A stretch of DNA of 64,000 bases from Geosiphon pyriformis (GCA_016748015.1 JAAOMT010000597.1:200351-264350), one strand, 5' to 3'; counted from the first letter of the stretch, positions 34,490-46,684 are shown. Made by a program: numbers and translations. Notes: generated from the sequence alone by a model not told the origin.

Positions 34490-35820
34490 ATGAACAATCA
34501 CCTTTACAAAAACCTCAGCCAATACTTAGAAACACTACAAATAGACAAAAAAATGCCAGTAAAAGAGCTAATTAAGCTCCAAAAATTAGCAAAACACTAT
34601 TTCATCCAAAATCACATACTTTATTACTGGAATTAACAAAATCCAGATAATCTATTAAGAGTTATAACCACAGATAAAAAAGAAACTATCTTATTTAACA
34701 TGCACTCAGATATTCATTTAGGCCACTTTGAAAAAACAGCAACTATCTAGCGTGCAACTAACTATTACTATTGGCCAAAAATGAGTTCAGACATAATCCA
34801 ATACATAAGAAATTGTGACTTATGCCAATGAAAAGAAGGAGCAAAAACAATGGAATTATTAAGACCAATAAAAGTTGGACAGCCATTTGACAGAATTGAA
34901 ATTGATTTAGTTGGATCTTTACCAATAACAACAAAAAACAACCATTATATTGCAGTAGCTGTAGACTATCTTACCAAATGGCCAGAAGCTAGAGCTATTA
35001 AAACAGCTAATGCTATTTCTGTAGCTCAATTGGTACATGAAGACTTAATTTGCTGACATGGATGTCCACAAAAATTGCTATCAGATCAAGGCACACACTT
35101 CATAAACAGCACCTTAAAAAAACTTAGCCAAAAATTTGGAATCAAGCGACCATTGTCATCACCATACCACCCACAAACAAATGGATTAGTTGAAAAATTT
35201 AATCACATATTATGCAAATTACTAGTGAAAATTAGTAATAAACATGAAAAAGAATGGGATTTGTTCATACCAGCAGTACTACTAACATATAGAACAGTAA
35301 AACAAGATACTATACAATTCACACCATTTGAACTAGTTTATGGAAGAAAAGCCACATTATTAGTTAAACTTACTATTTCAACTTATCTAAGTGACACTAT
35401 CACTGAAACAACATTCCAGGAAACACTACTTAGAAGAACATATGAATTAATAGAAACTTTAAAAAACAAAAAAAAAGCAGCACAAATATTGAACAATCAC
35501 AAAAACAACAAAAAGTGAGACATGATAATCAGTTACCAGATAATATAATTAGCTACAAAATTGGAGATAAAGTATTGTTGCATTGTACAAAAATGGAAAA
35601 ACAATGGAGTGAAAAATTTGATTACAAGTGGGATGGACCATTTTATATTTACAAAATACTTAGAAATAAAGCATATAAGCTAAGACTAGATGATAAAATA
35701 TTAAGAAAAGCAGCACATGGTAACCAGCTAAAATTCTATTACAGTAAACCAGTAATAACAACAAAAACACCCAGAATTGGAACACAATTACCTTTAATTC
35801 TACCAGAACAAATTCCATGA
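34490..35820 (+). pseudogene. pol: Element E integrase
   Basis: The zinc region (LGHFEKTATI*RATNYYYWP ... NCDLC) precedes the core. The core has IEIDLVGS (first Asp), LLSDQGTHF (second Asp) and TNGLVEKFNHIL (Glu). TGA at about 35054 follows LIC and precedes HGCPQ, the same site as in B, C and H. The C-terminus is open 35515-35820 (VLLHCTKMEKQWSEKFDYKW). A small shift near 35515 changes frame. Catalytic residues remain but the frame is broken. Confidence 0.9.
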
Positions 35821-35954
35821 AATTTAGAACCAATAGTTTTAATTGAATATTATTCAAAAAGATAATTAATTTTAGATCACAGCAAAAAAAAAATGATTTA
35901 ACAACCATAAAAACGCATGCAAAAGATTCCAAAATAGCAGTCAAAATTAAAACA

Positions 35955-36623
35955 ATGATACTTATTCCAAAAAACATCAACAATATAGCTCAACAATTAG
36001 TTGAAACCTTACAACAATTAAAATCCGATCCGGAAATCACAGTTAATAGCTCCAAAATAACATACATAAAAAGAACAATAAAAAATCCAAAAACAAGAAA
36101 AGAACATAATTTTGAACCATATAATATTACCAAACATAACAACAAATTTATCAGCAAAGTTATTGAAAAATTAGAGATAACATTGGGCAATACATTAATA
36201 ATGAAAGAAATAGAAATAAGTGAATTAACACCAGACACATTTAGCAACTTGAAAACAAAATTTCCAATTAACTACTGTTATTATCAACTAGGAAAGCACT
36301 TGAACATACAAACATTATACTTAAAAGACTCAATTAAAATGTTTGACAAAACAACAATCCAACTATTAGAACCTTTCATTGGAAAAACCAACATTACATT
36401 TCATTCAAAAACAGTTTACAGAATTTTTAAAGGATTTGAAAACTGTCACAAACTATTGTTGGACCCAACCATGAACATAATAACAATCAACAGTATTGGA
36501 CGACTTACCAACTCACAATTTCAAGAATTACAACAACAAATTAATAACACAGTATTGGACTACTATAGTAACTTAGAATTTAATGAAAAAATTAACTTTG
36601 ATTTCGACAGAGCTCAATCTTGA
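35955..36623 (+). CDS. Element E ORF3, conserved protein of unknown function
   Basis: An intact 222-codon frame, separate from integrase, starting MILIPKNINNIAQQLVE. Blocks shared with D and the broken copies are YYQLGKHLNIQTLYLKD, a GFENCHKLLLDP-type segment, TINSIGRLTNSQFQELQQQ and the C-terminal NFDFDRAQS. The stop is immediately followed by the PPT. It is Asn/Ile/Lys-rich, without membrane segments or signal peptide. Its integrity, in an element whose gag and pol are broken, could be chance or recent age. No function can be assigned. Confidence 0.75.
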   Translation: MILIPKNINNIAQQLVETLQQLKSDPEITVNSSKITYIKRTIKNPKTRKEHNFEPYNITKHNNKFISKVIEKLEITLGNTLIMKEIEISELTPDTFSNLKTKFPINYCYYQLGKHLNIQTLYLKDSIKMFDKTTIQLLEPFIGKTNITFHSKTVYRIFKGFENCHKLLLDPTMNIITINSIGRLTNSQFQELQQQINNTVLDYYSNLEFNEKINFDFDRAQS

Positions 36624-36636
36624 AAGAAGGGGATAA
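36622..36636 (+). other. Polypurine tract of element E
   Basis: GAAAGAAGGGGATAA directly precedes the 3' LTR and overlaps the ORF3 stop region. Confidence 0.75.
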
Positions 36637-37509
36637 TGTTATGATTTAAGAATTTAGCAAAAGAATCATAAAAATAATATAAACTATTCAATCATAATAT
36701 AGTGCAGTAATAATCTTAGAAAGATAATAATTAACATAGTAGCAAACACCATCTTGTAATAGTGGCAAGCACCAGTTCATAATAGCAGACAACACCAACT
36801 GGTAATAGCAGCAAACACCAAGTTGAAATATCAAAAAGAAAGTATTACAATGTGTTTTCTCATAGAACTACAAATATGTATATATACAGTAGCTTTAATA
36901 TTAAGAAAAAAAAATCAAGTAATAAAAATCATAACTTATCAAGCAATAAATCTAATTTATCCAACAAACTCCACTTTAAATTGTACCTTTAAATTAAATA
37001 TCTCAAGAAACCTTTAAATCAAAAAGAAATGAAAAAAAATATTTAAACTGAATTATCACAACCCCAAAGTAGTAAGAAACTCACTTGTATTAATTATTGA
37101 ATGAAACTATCATTCATCAGTTGAATTTCTTGGAAAAATAATCCCTAATCAAAATTATTTATGTTGTTACTAATTGATAAAAGCTTTATTGTAAGAATTA
37201 GGAAAAGCGCTAAAGGCCATTAACATTCCATGTTTCTAGATTAGAGAAACACATCAGGCAATTGCAAGAATAGTCTCAAAGAAGACCCCAGACAGCAGGT
37301 AAATTTCAGATTAGCCTCTGAAAAGGAATACATAAACACACACAACAATCAGGAATTGAGAAATAACTTACATTGTGACATTAAAGAGAAAGCCTTTAGT
37401 ATACCAGTGACATTATTATACAAATAGAATTGAGAAATTCATGAGAGACTGATTGCAATTAAAACAGAATATCAGCAATTAAATATACCAAGAAAACCAT
37501 CCTGTAACA
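36637..37509 (+). repeat. Element E 3' LTR
   Basis: TGTTATGATTTAAG to CTGTAACA, collinear with the 5' LTR; the visible differences are mostly transitions. TATA box at 36879-36886. The following ATAA is the decayed ATGG target copy. Confidence 0.93.
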
Positions 37510-37975
37510 ATAAGTAGAATAGATATACCAGTTAATATGACAGAAAAAGAAATTGTTGACAAGAAAGAAATTATCTCCACCCATCAATTAATTTCTATTT
37601 TATTTATAACCAGTACATGCTAGCTATAGAGAGAAAAGTGAAGAATTAGGTTCAGATTTTTGAGACAGAAGCAACACTGTGTGAATCAGGAAAGATTGGA
37701 TTAGTCAATCTACATATACCAGCCAAAAACCACAGTTACATTAAAATTTCCATTTACAACAACATAGGAGATGTTATCAAGATACCAGAAAAGACCACCA
37801 TTAGATATTTAACCACCAAAATCAAAAACCAACCACCAAATCCCATCCCAGATTTTCCACAACTGTGTAGATATGTGGATATTACATCACAAACAATATA
37901 CAGATAAAAAAAATGTTATCTGTTTCAACCAAAACAATTGGAACAAATAAACTTGAGAAATCTAGACCCACTATA
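37510..37975 (+). pseudogene. Element B dUTPase end and linker (after E)
   Basis: Resumes at GSM/SRIDIPVNMTEKEIVD and continues with the beta-rich linker (LCESGKIGLVNLHIPAKNH ... GDVIKIPEKTTIRYLTT). Frameshifts lie near 37600 and 37640. It joins the upstream part at 17886. Confidence 0.82.
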
Positions 37976-37979
37976 ATAG

Positions 37980-38890
37980 ATACAGCTTAAGATGTTATTC
38001 AACAATTTTAATAACATCTTTGCCAGTGAAAATGAATTTGGCAAAACTGATATAATCTAGTACCAGATTAAGACTGAAAATGTAATGCCAATCAAACAAA
38101 GAGCATACTGAGTACTACCAACCAGTCATAAGATTATTTGTTAAGAAATCAATCGGATGCTTGACAATGGGCTAATTCAGTCATCAATGAGTCTATGGTC
38201 ATTACCAGTAATACTAGTTCATAAGAAAAATGGGAAAATTTGCTTTTGTGTAGGTTACCAGAAACTGAATAAAGTAATAAAGAGAGATAGCTACCTGACT
38301 TCAAGATTCAAGAACTGTTCAACACTTTTGGAAGAAAAAAATAGTTTTTAACTTTAAACTTAGACAGTGGTTACTGGCAAGTAGCCATAAAACCAGAAGA
38401 CAAAGAGAAAACAGCTTTTACAACTTAAGAAGGAAATTTTGAATTTGAAGTTATGCCATTTGGCTTGATGAATACTCTTGTTACATTTCAACAGCTTATG
38501 GAATTGTCTATACTAAACTGTTATGGAAATCAGTAGTTGTATATTTAAATGACACCAACATGTTTTCAAAACATTCAATAATTATTTACACTATCTTCAA
38601 CAAGTATTTGAAAGACTAAGAAAAGCTGGATTAAAATTAAATACAACCAAGTGTTTTTTTGGAAAAACTGAACTCAAGTTTTTGGAACATGTTGTAAGCA
38701 AAAATGGTATCAAAATGGATCCAGATAAGATTAAGATTGTTAAGAACTTTTCAGTACCAAATAATCTTACAGAATTAAGAGCATTCTTAGAATTTGCTGG
38801 ATACTATTGCCACTTTATCAAAGACTTTTCTAAAATAGCTCAATTACTACACCAACTCCAAACAAAGAACACCAAATACAAATGAACTAA
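37980..38890 (+). pseudogene. pol: Element B reverse transcriptase
   Basis: Fragments in several frames: SLPVILVHKKNGKICFCVGY (38157-38351), LTLNLDSGYWQVAI, FEFEVMPFGLMNT, VVYLNDTNMFS near 38535-38565 and MEHVVSKNGIKMDPDK (38682-38885). YxDD is YLND, and the first catalytic Asp in LDL is Asn. At least two single-base deletions and several stops. Confidence 0.88.
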
Positions 38891-39350
38891 AACTCAACAA
38901 AAAGCCTTTGACACATTAAGAAGAAAACTTATTCAAGCCCCAGTATTAATCTATCCAGACCACCACAAACTATTTATCATTATCACTAATGCATCTGGTC
39001 AAGCATTAGAAGTAGTACTATTGCAAAAAAGACTGGATGGACAAAAACACCCAGTAACTTATGTCAGCAGAAGCTTAAGTTCAACTAAAAGAAACTATGA
39101 AACTCCAGCATTAGAACATTTAGCAATTTATTGGGCAGTCATAAAATGGAAAGAATACTTGAGTCAAAAGTTTAATGTATATACTGATCATAAAGAACTG
39201 ACTTCAATCCAGAAGCAAAAATTTGGAGATGATCATTATGCTAGATGGAAAATAGAACTTTTATCATTTAATTATATAGTACATTACAAAAAAGAAAAAA
39301 AAATAGAAATGCTAATGGCTTGTCACAAATAAGACAAATCTAAAAACATT
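38891..39350 (+). pseudogene. pol: Element B RNase H
   Basis: IIITNASGQALEVV has lost the first Asp (Asn). TPALEHLAIYWAV keeps the Glu, and YTDHKELTSIQKQ keeps the last Asp. Open 39021-39332, ending HYKKEKKIEM in a shifted A-run. Confidence 0.85.
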
Positions 39351-39389
39351 TCAACCCAAAAATATAACAAAAAATGAATATACAAAAAT

Positions 39390-40740
39390 ATTAACAACTT
39401 TAACACTATATTAATACTCAGCAGTTCAAGAAAAAATTATTTCCAAAGGAATGAAGCCATATCAAACAACAATCCAAATACTTTATTACTTACCAAAATA
39501 TATTTTATTAAAAAAACAGAAAGAATTCAGATTAACCAACCCGAGTAATCACAGAACCAGAAAAAAAAACAATATTAATCAACATGCATTCAGATCCAAC
39601 AGCAGGACATTTTTACAAAGAAGCAACCATAGAAAGAACCAAAAAAAGATATTTTTGGCCATCAATGTATCTAAACATTATCTAATATGTTCAAAATTGT
39701 GATACTTGTCAGAAAAGAGGAGGAACAAAACCCAGTAAACCATTGAGACTAATAAAAGTAGAACAATCATTCAATTATATTGGAATCAACTTAGTCAAAC
39801 CACTAATAATTACTAGCAGAAACAACAGATATATTACAGTAGCCATGAACTATCTTACTAAATAGCCAGAAGCAAAAGCCATTCAAAGAGCAAATGCAGA
39901 ATTCATTGTTGAATTTGTTCATTAAGATTTGATCTGTTGACATGGATGTCCAAAAGAACTATTATTAGACCAAGAAACTTACTTTGTAAATAGAACATTG
40001 ACAGAATTAAAATCAAAGATTTGAGATAAAAAAACCATTATCATTACCATACTATCCACAAACAAATGAGTTAGTTGAAAGGTTTAACAGAACATTGTGT
40101 AAAGCAATTGCCAAAATCAGCCAAGAAAACCAAAACAAATAAGATTTGTTCATATCATCAGTATTATTTGCATATTAGACAATGAAGCAAAACACTATAC
40201 AAGCAACACTATTTGAATTAGTATATGGTAGAACAGCAACACTACCAGTTAAGATAGAAGTCAAAACATATCCAACAGAACCAATAACAAAAGAAAATTT
40301 TCAAAAAACATTGTTAAAAAGAACATATGACTTAATAGAAACATTAGAAAACAAATAGCAAAAAACAGCTAATAACATCCAAAAATCACAAAAAAAACAA
40401 AAAAAAAGACATGATAACCAACTACAAGATAAACCAATTGAATTTAAGATTGAAGACAAAGTACTTCTACATCATACTAAAGCAGAAAAACAATGGAGTG
40501 GAAAATTTGATTCCAAATAGGATGAACTATTTCACATAGAAAAAATTCTTGGAAATAGAACTTATAAATTAAAGTTAAACAACAAAATTTTAACCAAAGC
40601 AACACATAGAGATTGACTGAAACTATATCAAAATATAGTATCAGCATTCACCAATAATATTTTACAACTGAAAGCACAGAGAATACTAGTTCAATTAGAT
40701 GAGATTTTATAAGATCTAAAACCAATCATAATCATTAAAC
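39390..40740 (+). pseudogene. pol: Element B integrase
   Basis: The zinc region (AGHFYKEATIERTKKRYFWP ... NCDTC) is followed by IGINLVKP (first Asp to Asn), LLLDQETYF (second Asp kept) and TNELVERFN (Glu kept). TGA at about 39940 sits between IC and HGCPK, and many other Trp/Gln-site stops follow. The basic C-terminus is near 40430-40640. Confidence 0.87.
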
Positions 40741-40813
40741 CAAACATGTTAAATTGAACAACCAAAGGAGTATATAAAGACACAGTATACATGACAAAGA
40801 CAACAAAAAGAAA

Positions 40814-41443
40814 ATGGAAATTACCAACAACATACACACACTGGTACAACAATTTTTTCAACTGATTCAATAACAGAATATGAAAATTACTATCAACCAA
40901 CAAACTATTCAATATTGAGATACCAAGAAAATATGCCAATACAAAGTACAGAAGAAACCAGAAAGCACTGTCAACAAAATAATTCTAAAAGTAAAAATGA
41001 CAATAAAAAAACCAACAAATATCACTCTATATCAAGAAGTAACTAAAGAAACTTGGAAGTAGTGAATACAACAATTTTCAAGGAACTTTTGTTATTTTTA
41101 CTTGAGACAATATCTAAATATCTGAAACTTATATATGGATAAGACAAAACAATTATTTAATCCAAAGATACTACAATAATTTGAACAATTTGTGCGAAAA
41201 AACAATCTAACCACACAAGTATGAGCCATATATTGATTACAAATTGGATTTCAGGACCAACCCGAAATCTTATTCAATCCAGCAATCAACTCCATTACTG
41301 TTAACCAAATGAGAAAAATAATTAATGCCTAATTTGAAGAATTACAGAACAAGATAACACAAGTAATTCTTGAAAAAAAAGTTCAAAAAATACTCAAAGA
41401 CAGAGAATTAGAATTAGGAGATCTCAACAGAGCTCAATATTAA
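40814..41443 (+). pseudogene. Element B ORF3
   Basis: Starts MEITNNIHTLVQQFFQLIQ, as in H. Later blocks include YFYLRQYLNI and SITVNQMRKIINA, and it ends DLNRAQY before the PPT. Stops lie at Gln/Trp sites. Same unknown ORF as in D and E. Confidence 0.72.
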
Positions 41444-41456
41444 AAGGAGAAAAAAA
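41443..41456 (+). other. Polypurine tract of element B
   Basis: AAAAGGAGAAAAAA immediately precedes the 3' LTR. Confidence 0.75.
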
Positions 41457-41847
41457 TGTTACTTATAAAATATAGAAAGTATATTAGCATAAATTAGCCA
41501 ATTAGAAATAGCTATAGTAGATATGAAATTCTAGGATTCCTCTCAAAAGGAATTACAAGATTCTAGGAATTTCAGGATTCTTATACAAAGAATTACAGAA
41601 TTCCAGAATTCCAAGATTCTTCTTAAAGAGATTGTAGAATTTCAGAAATTCTAGGATTCCTGGTGTAAAGAATTAAGAAATTGAGAAATCTCAATTATGT
41701 ATATATAACAGTAGCATTAGAAGAAAAAAAGACAGATTTTTTAGTTTAGATTTAATAAAAACAATCTTCCTATTTACAAAAATCAATAAATAACTATTCA
41801 CTATATTAAATCCACTTTTCACTATTGACTCTTCATGTTGATAATAA
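41457..41847 (+). repeat. Element B 3' LTR, first part (cut by F)
   Basis: TGTTACTTATAAAATATAG through the GGATTCC-type U3 repeats and TATA box (41700-41707), to CATGTTGATAATAA. F is inserted at GTAA (left copy mutated to ATAA, right copy GTAA at 59851-59854). The LTR resumes at 59851. Confidence 0.9.
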
Positions 41848-41937
41848 TGTTATGGTTGAAACCCATAATTTTTATTAGTTATCACATGTATTAGCCACTG
41901 ATGTTACATAAATAGCCACTCTATTTTAGATAGTGAT

Positions 41938-42009
41938 CATTGACCTGATTATTGACTTGATTATTGATCTGATTATTGACCTAGTCATTGACCTGGTCAT
42001 TGACCACTT
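41938..42009 (+). repeat. 12-bp tandem repeats in element F 5' LTR
   Basis: Six units of the type CATTGACCTGAT just upstream of the TATA box. The 3' LTR has eleven units at 59201-59332. Confidence 0.9.
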
Positions 42010-42017
42010 TCAATAGC

Positions 42018-42025
42018 TATATAAA
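42018..42025 (+). promoter_or_regulatory. TATA box of element F 5' LTR
   Basis: TATATAAA directly downstream of the repeat array; the most canonical promoter box in the window. Confidence 0.65.
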
Positions 42026-42533
42026 CAATGAGTCTCTTAGCTGTAGAGAATCATCTTTTAGACAAGAATCAAATAAATAAAAATAACAACTTTCATCTCA
42101 ATCACTCTCTTATTGCTAATTTCCCTTTCCCTACTTTCAAGTATCCAAACATCTTAGGATAAAAGATTACTTGTTGGCCTTTTCCTGTTTGAATAATTGT
42201 AGTATTTGAAGACTATTTGTATAAACATGACTGAAAAGCACAAGTTGATATCTGATATTGAATTCTAAGAGCACCAACATGAAGGCATAGAATTAATACC
42301 AACAGTGATCAATTGTTGACAGTACAGACTATCCCTCTACCTTCAAATTCCCTTGTTACTTTTTGAAAAGAATAGTGATTGAGATATTTTATGAAACTGA
42401 TCTTGCACATTGAATCCATACTTATTCAATTCGCTCTTTAAAGTTGAATTCACCTTTAATTATTTCTATCACCCTACAATCCTGTTCTCTCTTGCTATCC
42501 ATTAGCTTGTTACTCCAACCTGTAACATAAAAG

Positions 42534-42550
42534 TGGTGCTCCCTGTAAGG
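42534..42550 (+). other. Primer-binding site of element F
   Basis: TGGTGCTCCCTGTAAGG, six bases after the LTR end. Same class as H and B despite the distance of the families. Confidence 0.75.
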
Positions 42551-42579
42551 TTGTCAAAATTCACTTATTCCCTCATTGT

Positions 42580-44060
42580 ATGGGTGATTACTCATATCTG
42601 CCACAGCAATCAGAAGAACACTTTGCAGCACACAACAGAAATGACCTAGATTTTATTGAACTTAATCCTCTGCCTTCCTGCTTGATCTGCTTTCCCATTG
42701 AAGAACAATTTAGCAGACAATTCCAAGACTTTTGGAACTGGTTCTTGAATGACTATTCAGCTGAAACCTATACAACTTATACAACCTATTACTTTGATCA
42801 AGCTTATTTTGAAGATAACTTTGAAGAAAGAAACAACAGTATCAATCAGCTCTTATATTCTACAATCTTTGAACAACAGCCCTCTGATTTCGAATATCTG
42901 AATTATCAAATTCACATTTGGATTGCTGCTCATCAATCAACAGTAACTCCTCGTAAAACAAAAGAAAAAAGCTACCAAACAGCCCCTATTTTTGATCTCT
43001 TCTTAAGTGAATCAGAGCACTCCACACAAACAGTAACTCCTGAACCAATGGTCCAAGATCCAATGCAAGTAAACATTCTGGCCGCCTTTTAAGGCATACA
43101 ACCTGCTTTGGGATGAAAAAACAACACCCCACTACCCCTATTCAAAGGTGATGTCCAAGATCTAATTGAATGGTTGGACAATTTTGAAAGAGCAGCCACT
43201 GCAAACCAGTATGATGATGAATACAAGTTCCAAATCATTGGTGGTTACCTCCAAGGCTCCCCTGCTACCTGGTTTTCACAAAAAACCAATGCTGGTACTT
43301 AACAAAAAATTGTTAGATGGACCCCAGCAAATATCAGAGAAAACAACACCTCTTTCACTACCCAGTTTGAAAACAAATTCAGAACCCCCATCTTAATATC
43401 CAAATAGCATATGGAATTAGAAAGAAGAATCCAAAGTTCTGGTGAAATTGTGACTGAATATACCAAAGCAATCAGAAAACTCATCAAGCATATAGACTCT
43501 GATAGAAACTGGACTGAAGAGCAAAAGATCCACTCCTTTACAAAAGGATTGAGAACTGATTTATCGTATGCTCTTTGGCCTCTCTTGGCTTTAAAAAATA
43601 ATCCCACCATGGATATGGCTATTGAACTTGCCCAAAGAATTGAAGACAATCAAAGAATGCATTTGGGATCCACACTTCCAGTTTTTGCTCCTGCTTCTGT
43701 TATGGCTCCTACTCCTCAAATAGCTGCTACTTCTTTTGCTGCCCAGACACAAGACCCAAATGAATAATTAATAAATAGACTTACAGCAAATCTTGCTCGG
43801 CTATTAGAACCATTAGCCCAAGCAGTCAGAGATAACCAGAAACCACAAAGACCCAGATTTGAAAACTGTTTTAATCAGCCTCAGCAACCCCCTTACCAAA
43901 GACAGCAAAATCGTGGCCCTCCTGTGTATTATAGATATGGATTAACTGGACATTTTTCCAGAGATTGCAACAATCCTCCACTGTTTCCTCCAGCTCCCAG
44001 AAACAATAACAACCAAAACAACAGACCCAACAACAACAACAATGTCCCTAATTAAAGACC
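42580..44060 (+). pseudogene. gag: Element F Gag
   Basis: The first open frame (42580-43092) starts with ATG (MGDYSYLPQQSEEHF) and is acidic and aromatic-rich. After TAA at a Gln-like codon, the capsid core follows (LFKGDVQDLIEWLDNFERAA, then 43411-43767 with YTKAIRKLIKHI and FTKGLRTDLSYAL). A knuckle region near 43915-43970 reads VYYRYGLTGHFSRDC: two Cys have become Tyr (TGT to TAT). It is a Ty3-type Gag with a basic Asn-rich tail. Pol lies in another frame. Confidence 0.85.
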
Positions 44061-45250
44061 CAATCATGCCAACATCAATTTTTTTGGAGAGGATTCTCTA
44101 GTTGAAGCCACTGTTTATCAGCCTTTAAACTGATAGGCACACCTCCAAAGAATGAGAGTGCAAGCCAATCAGAAGAAAACCTCTTTTATGCTTTTAACTT
44201 AACTGATGATGACCATTATATAGATGAACTAGCAATCAACACTTTAGAACCAACCAGAAAGAAAAAGAAAGCCAAGGTTGATTTCGTTCTAGACCCCAAC
44301 AAAGCCTCAACTTCTGCCACTGATAACAATGAGCCACCAAAGTTTAAAGTTTTTAAGAATCCTCCAAAGTTGGAACCCCCAGAAATTGTACAAAAATTTG
44401 GACCCTATTCCATTGTCAAAGATTTCATGAAAACCCCAGCACATATTACTTTTGGCCAGTTAATGACCCACCCACAGTTTAGAAAAAATCTTTGCAAATC
44501 CTTGATTCCAAAAAAGAAGACACCAAAAACCAACAAGTGTCTTCGCCAAGCTGGACTTGCTGACAACAGCAATGTCACTCCTCTGATTTGTAAAGCCCAA
44601 GTGGCTGGATACTTCATTGACTTAATTCTGGACAGTGGATTATCTGTTAGTGTCATTGCCAAACACTTCTTGAAAGCAATTGGTAAAAAGATTGATGAAC
44701 CTTCCACCAGACCAATGACCAACGTACATGGTGACAAAAAGAAAAGACTGGGTATTGCCAAAGCTGTTCCTGTCCACATTAATGGAATCAGCATTGAAAC
44801 TAACATGGAAGTTTCTGAAGCCAAGGAATACATCATTATTGTTGGCAATGAATGGCTCAAGAAAGCAAAAGCTTTGCTTGATTATGAACTTTGTGAATTA
44901 ACCATCAGATGTGGTGAGAAACCCATTGTGGTTAGGTGTTATCATTGGACAACTTCCCCAGTATTCAAACAAAACCAAGAAAAAAAACAATCAGATGATG
45001 AAGAGAGCAATGAAGAAGAAGAACAAGAAGAGCAAAAAAAAACTGCTGAACTCGCCTATACCACCTTCACCAGCAATGACAAACCACTGAACAATATTAA
45101 AGCAAACAAAGAAGGAATCATTGTAAATGACAAGCTAATCTGCTGGCCTTATTATAATATTCTTAGAAGAACCTTTGAAAGAAAACCTGGCAAGAAAGCC
45201 AAATACAGTTTTTGGTGGCATGGTTTTTGTGCCCAGTGTTAGTGCAACAA
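44061..45250 (+). pseudogene. pol: Element F aspartic protease and short Cys segment
   Basis: Open 44370-45242. CKAQVAGYFIDLILDSGLSV is the retropepsin active-site region with D-S-G intact. IVGNEWLKKAKALLDY is the C-terminal block. An acidic tract (Glu/Asn, near 44995-45035) and FWWHGFCAQC follow; a TAG near 45241 (probably a Trp codon) separates CxxC from CNKPLYSPSDKCKSC. Cys pairs thus lie between protease and RT, as in the dUTPase elements, but no dUTPase is present. Confidence 0.85.
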
Positions 45251-45254
45251 ACCC

Positions 45255-46400
45255 TTGTATTCTCCAAGTGATAAATGCAAATCATGCCTGATCTATTACA
45301 GAGATTGGAAACCAATCAGTTTGATATTCAGAGAAAAATTGAAAGAAGTACAGAAGTTCTTTAAAAATGAACCACTTGAGATCCAATTACTGGTTTTAGA
45401 ACAAAAAGAACCCTCTCCAGAAGAAAGAAAAATAGACATTGAAAATTTGCTGGCTAGAAATAGTCCAGTTATCTCCAAAGAAGGTGATACCCCTGGACAT
45501 ACCCATGTGATACAACACACTATCACCACCAGAGAAACTCAACCCATCCATTTGAAGCCTTATCAATTCAATCAGCACAATAATGAATTTATCAAGAAAG
45601 AGATAAACCAGATGAAAGAACTTGGATTTATACAAAAAACCAAGAGTGAATGGGCTTTCCCAGTTGTAGTGGTATCTAAGAAAGGTGGAACACTATGCTT
45701 CTGTGTCAACTACTGCCAATTAAATACCATCACTGAAAGAGATATGTACCCACTTCCCAAGATTGATACAATGTTAGACCAATTTAAAGATGCTGCTTTC
45801 TTCTCAATTATTGACTTAACTGCTGGATTCTGGCAAGTAAAAATGAATTCAGAAAGCAGAAAGAAAACTGCCTTCATCACCAAGTATGGCACCTATGAAT
45901 TCACAGTTATGTCTTTTGGTCTCACCAACGCCCCTCCCATCTTTCAATGCTTAATGGATAAAGTATTTGAATCAGTTAAGGAAAACTTTGTTCTAGTCTA
46001 TTTGGACGACATAATGGTATACTCAAAAACCTGGGATGAACATCTGGAACATTTGCAAAAGGTTTTTGACCTTTTCAGAAATGCTGGTCTCAAGATCAAT
46101 CCAATCAAATCTTTCTTTGGAAGACAATCCACCCAGTTCCTTGGTCATCTTATTACAAAAAATGGAATCTTTCCTAACCCAGCCAAAGTTGAAAAAGTCT
46201 AAAACATCAAACAACCAATAAACATTCATAAACTATGCTCTTTTCTTGGTTTGGTCTCTTATTATTGCAAATTTGTTAAGGATTTCTCCAAAATCGCCTC
46301 TCCTCTCAATCAACTACTCAGAAAAAATGTCAATTACCATTGGGGAACACATCAGCAAAAAGTCTTTGAAACTTTAAAGGAAAAACTGGTTACAGAACCC
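45255..46400 (+). pseudogene. pol: Element F reverse transcriptase
   Basis: Open to 46202. HVIQHTITTRETQPIHLKPY starts the fingers, then FPVVVVSKKGGTLCFC, FSIIDLTAGFWQVKM with the first Asp, FTVMSFGLTNAP, and VYLDDIMVYSKTWDEHL with an intact YxDD near 46000-46020. TAA at 46201 replaces a Gln codon (K V * N I K Q P); the connection continues to about 46400. Best RT in the window. Confidence 0.93.
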
Positions 46401-46629
46401 ATCCTTAAGCAACCTAATCTAAATTGACTCTTTATTCTCCACACTGATGTATCTGGCTTTGGACTTGGTGCTGTTCTCTTCCAGAAAGATGAAAATGGCA
46501 AAGAACATATCATAGCCTATGCCAGTAGAACCCTTTCTCCAGCAGAACAGAACTATTCAGTTACTGAACAAGAATGCTTAGCAGTAGTATGGTTGGCTGC
46601 ACAACAAAAAGAGGCTAGAACACAAATGA
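46401..46629 (+). pseudogene. pol: Element F RNase H, part 1 (cut by H)
   Basis: [18 protein letters not shown] carries the first Asp and [13 protein letters not shown] the Glu. A TGA near 46424 precedes it. H inserted at ATGA/ATGG (46626-46629 and 56952-56955); the end of the domain is at 56952. Confidence 0.87.
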
Positions 46630-46684
46630 TGTTATGCATAGAAATATAGGAAATATATTAGCATAAGTAATAGCCAATTAGAAG

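Larger units (their letters stand above)
17887..37509 (+). mobile_element. Element E: dUTPase-type Ty3/gypsy retrotransposon inside B, interrupted by D
   Basis: LTRs are 17887-18761 and 36637-37509 (TGTTATG...AACA). Target copies are ATGG (17883) and ATAA (37510), the latter with two G-to-A changes. Its LTR and primer site belong to a different lineage from B, C and H, but the gene order is the same. D interrupts the dUTPase N-terminus. Removing D and one GCAC keeps the reading frame. Confidence 0.92.
41848..42527 (+). repeat. Element F 5' LTR
   Basis: 680 bp. It contains six 12-bp TTGACCTGATTA-type units (41938-42009) and TATATAAA at 42018-42025. The 3' LTR is 740 bp with eleven units. Confidence 0.93.

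Noticed and set aside
44405-44860. Minus-strand 151-codon open frame in element F
   Set aside because: It overlaps the protease frame on the opposite strand, which carries the recognisable DSG and GNEWL motifs.
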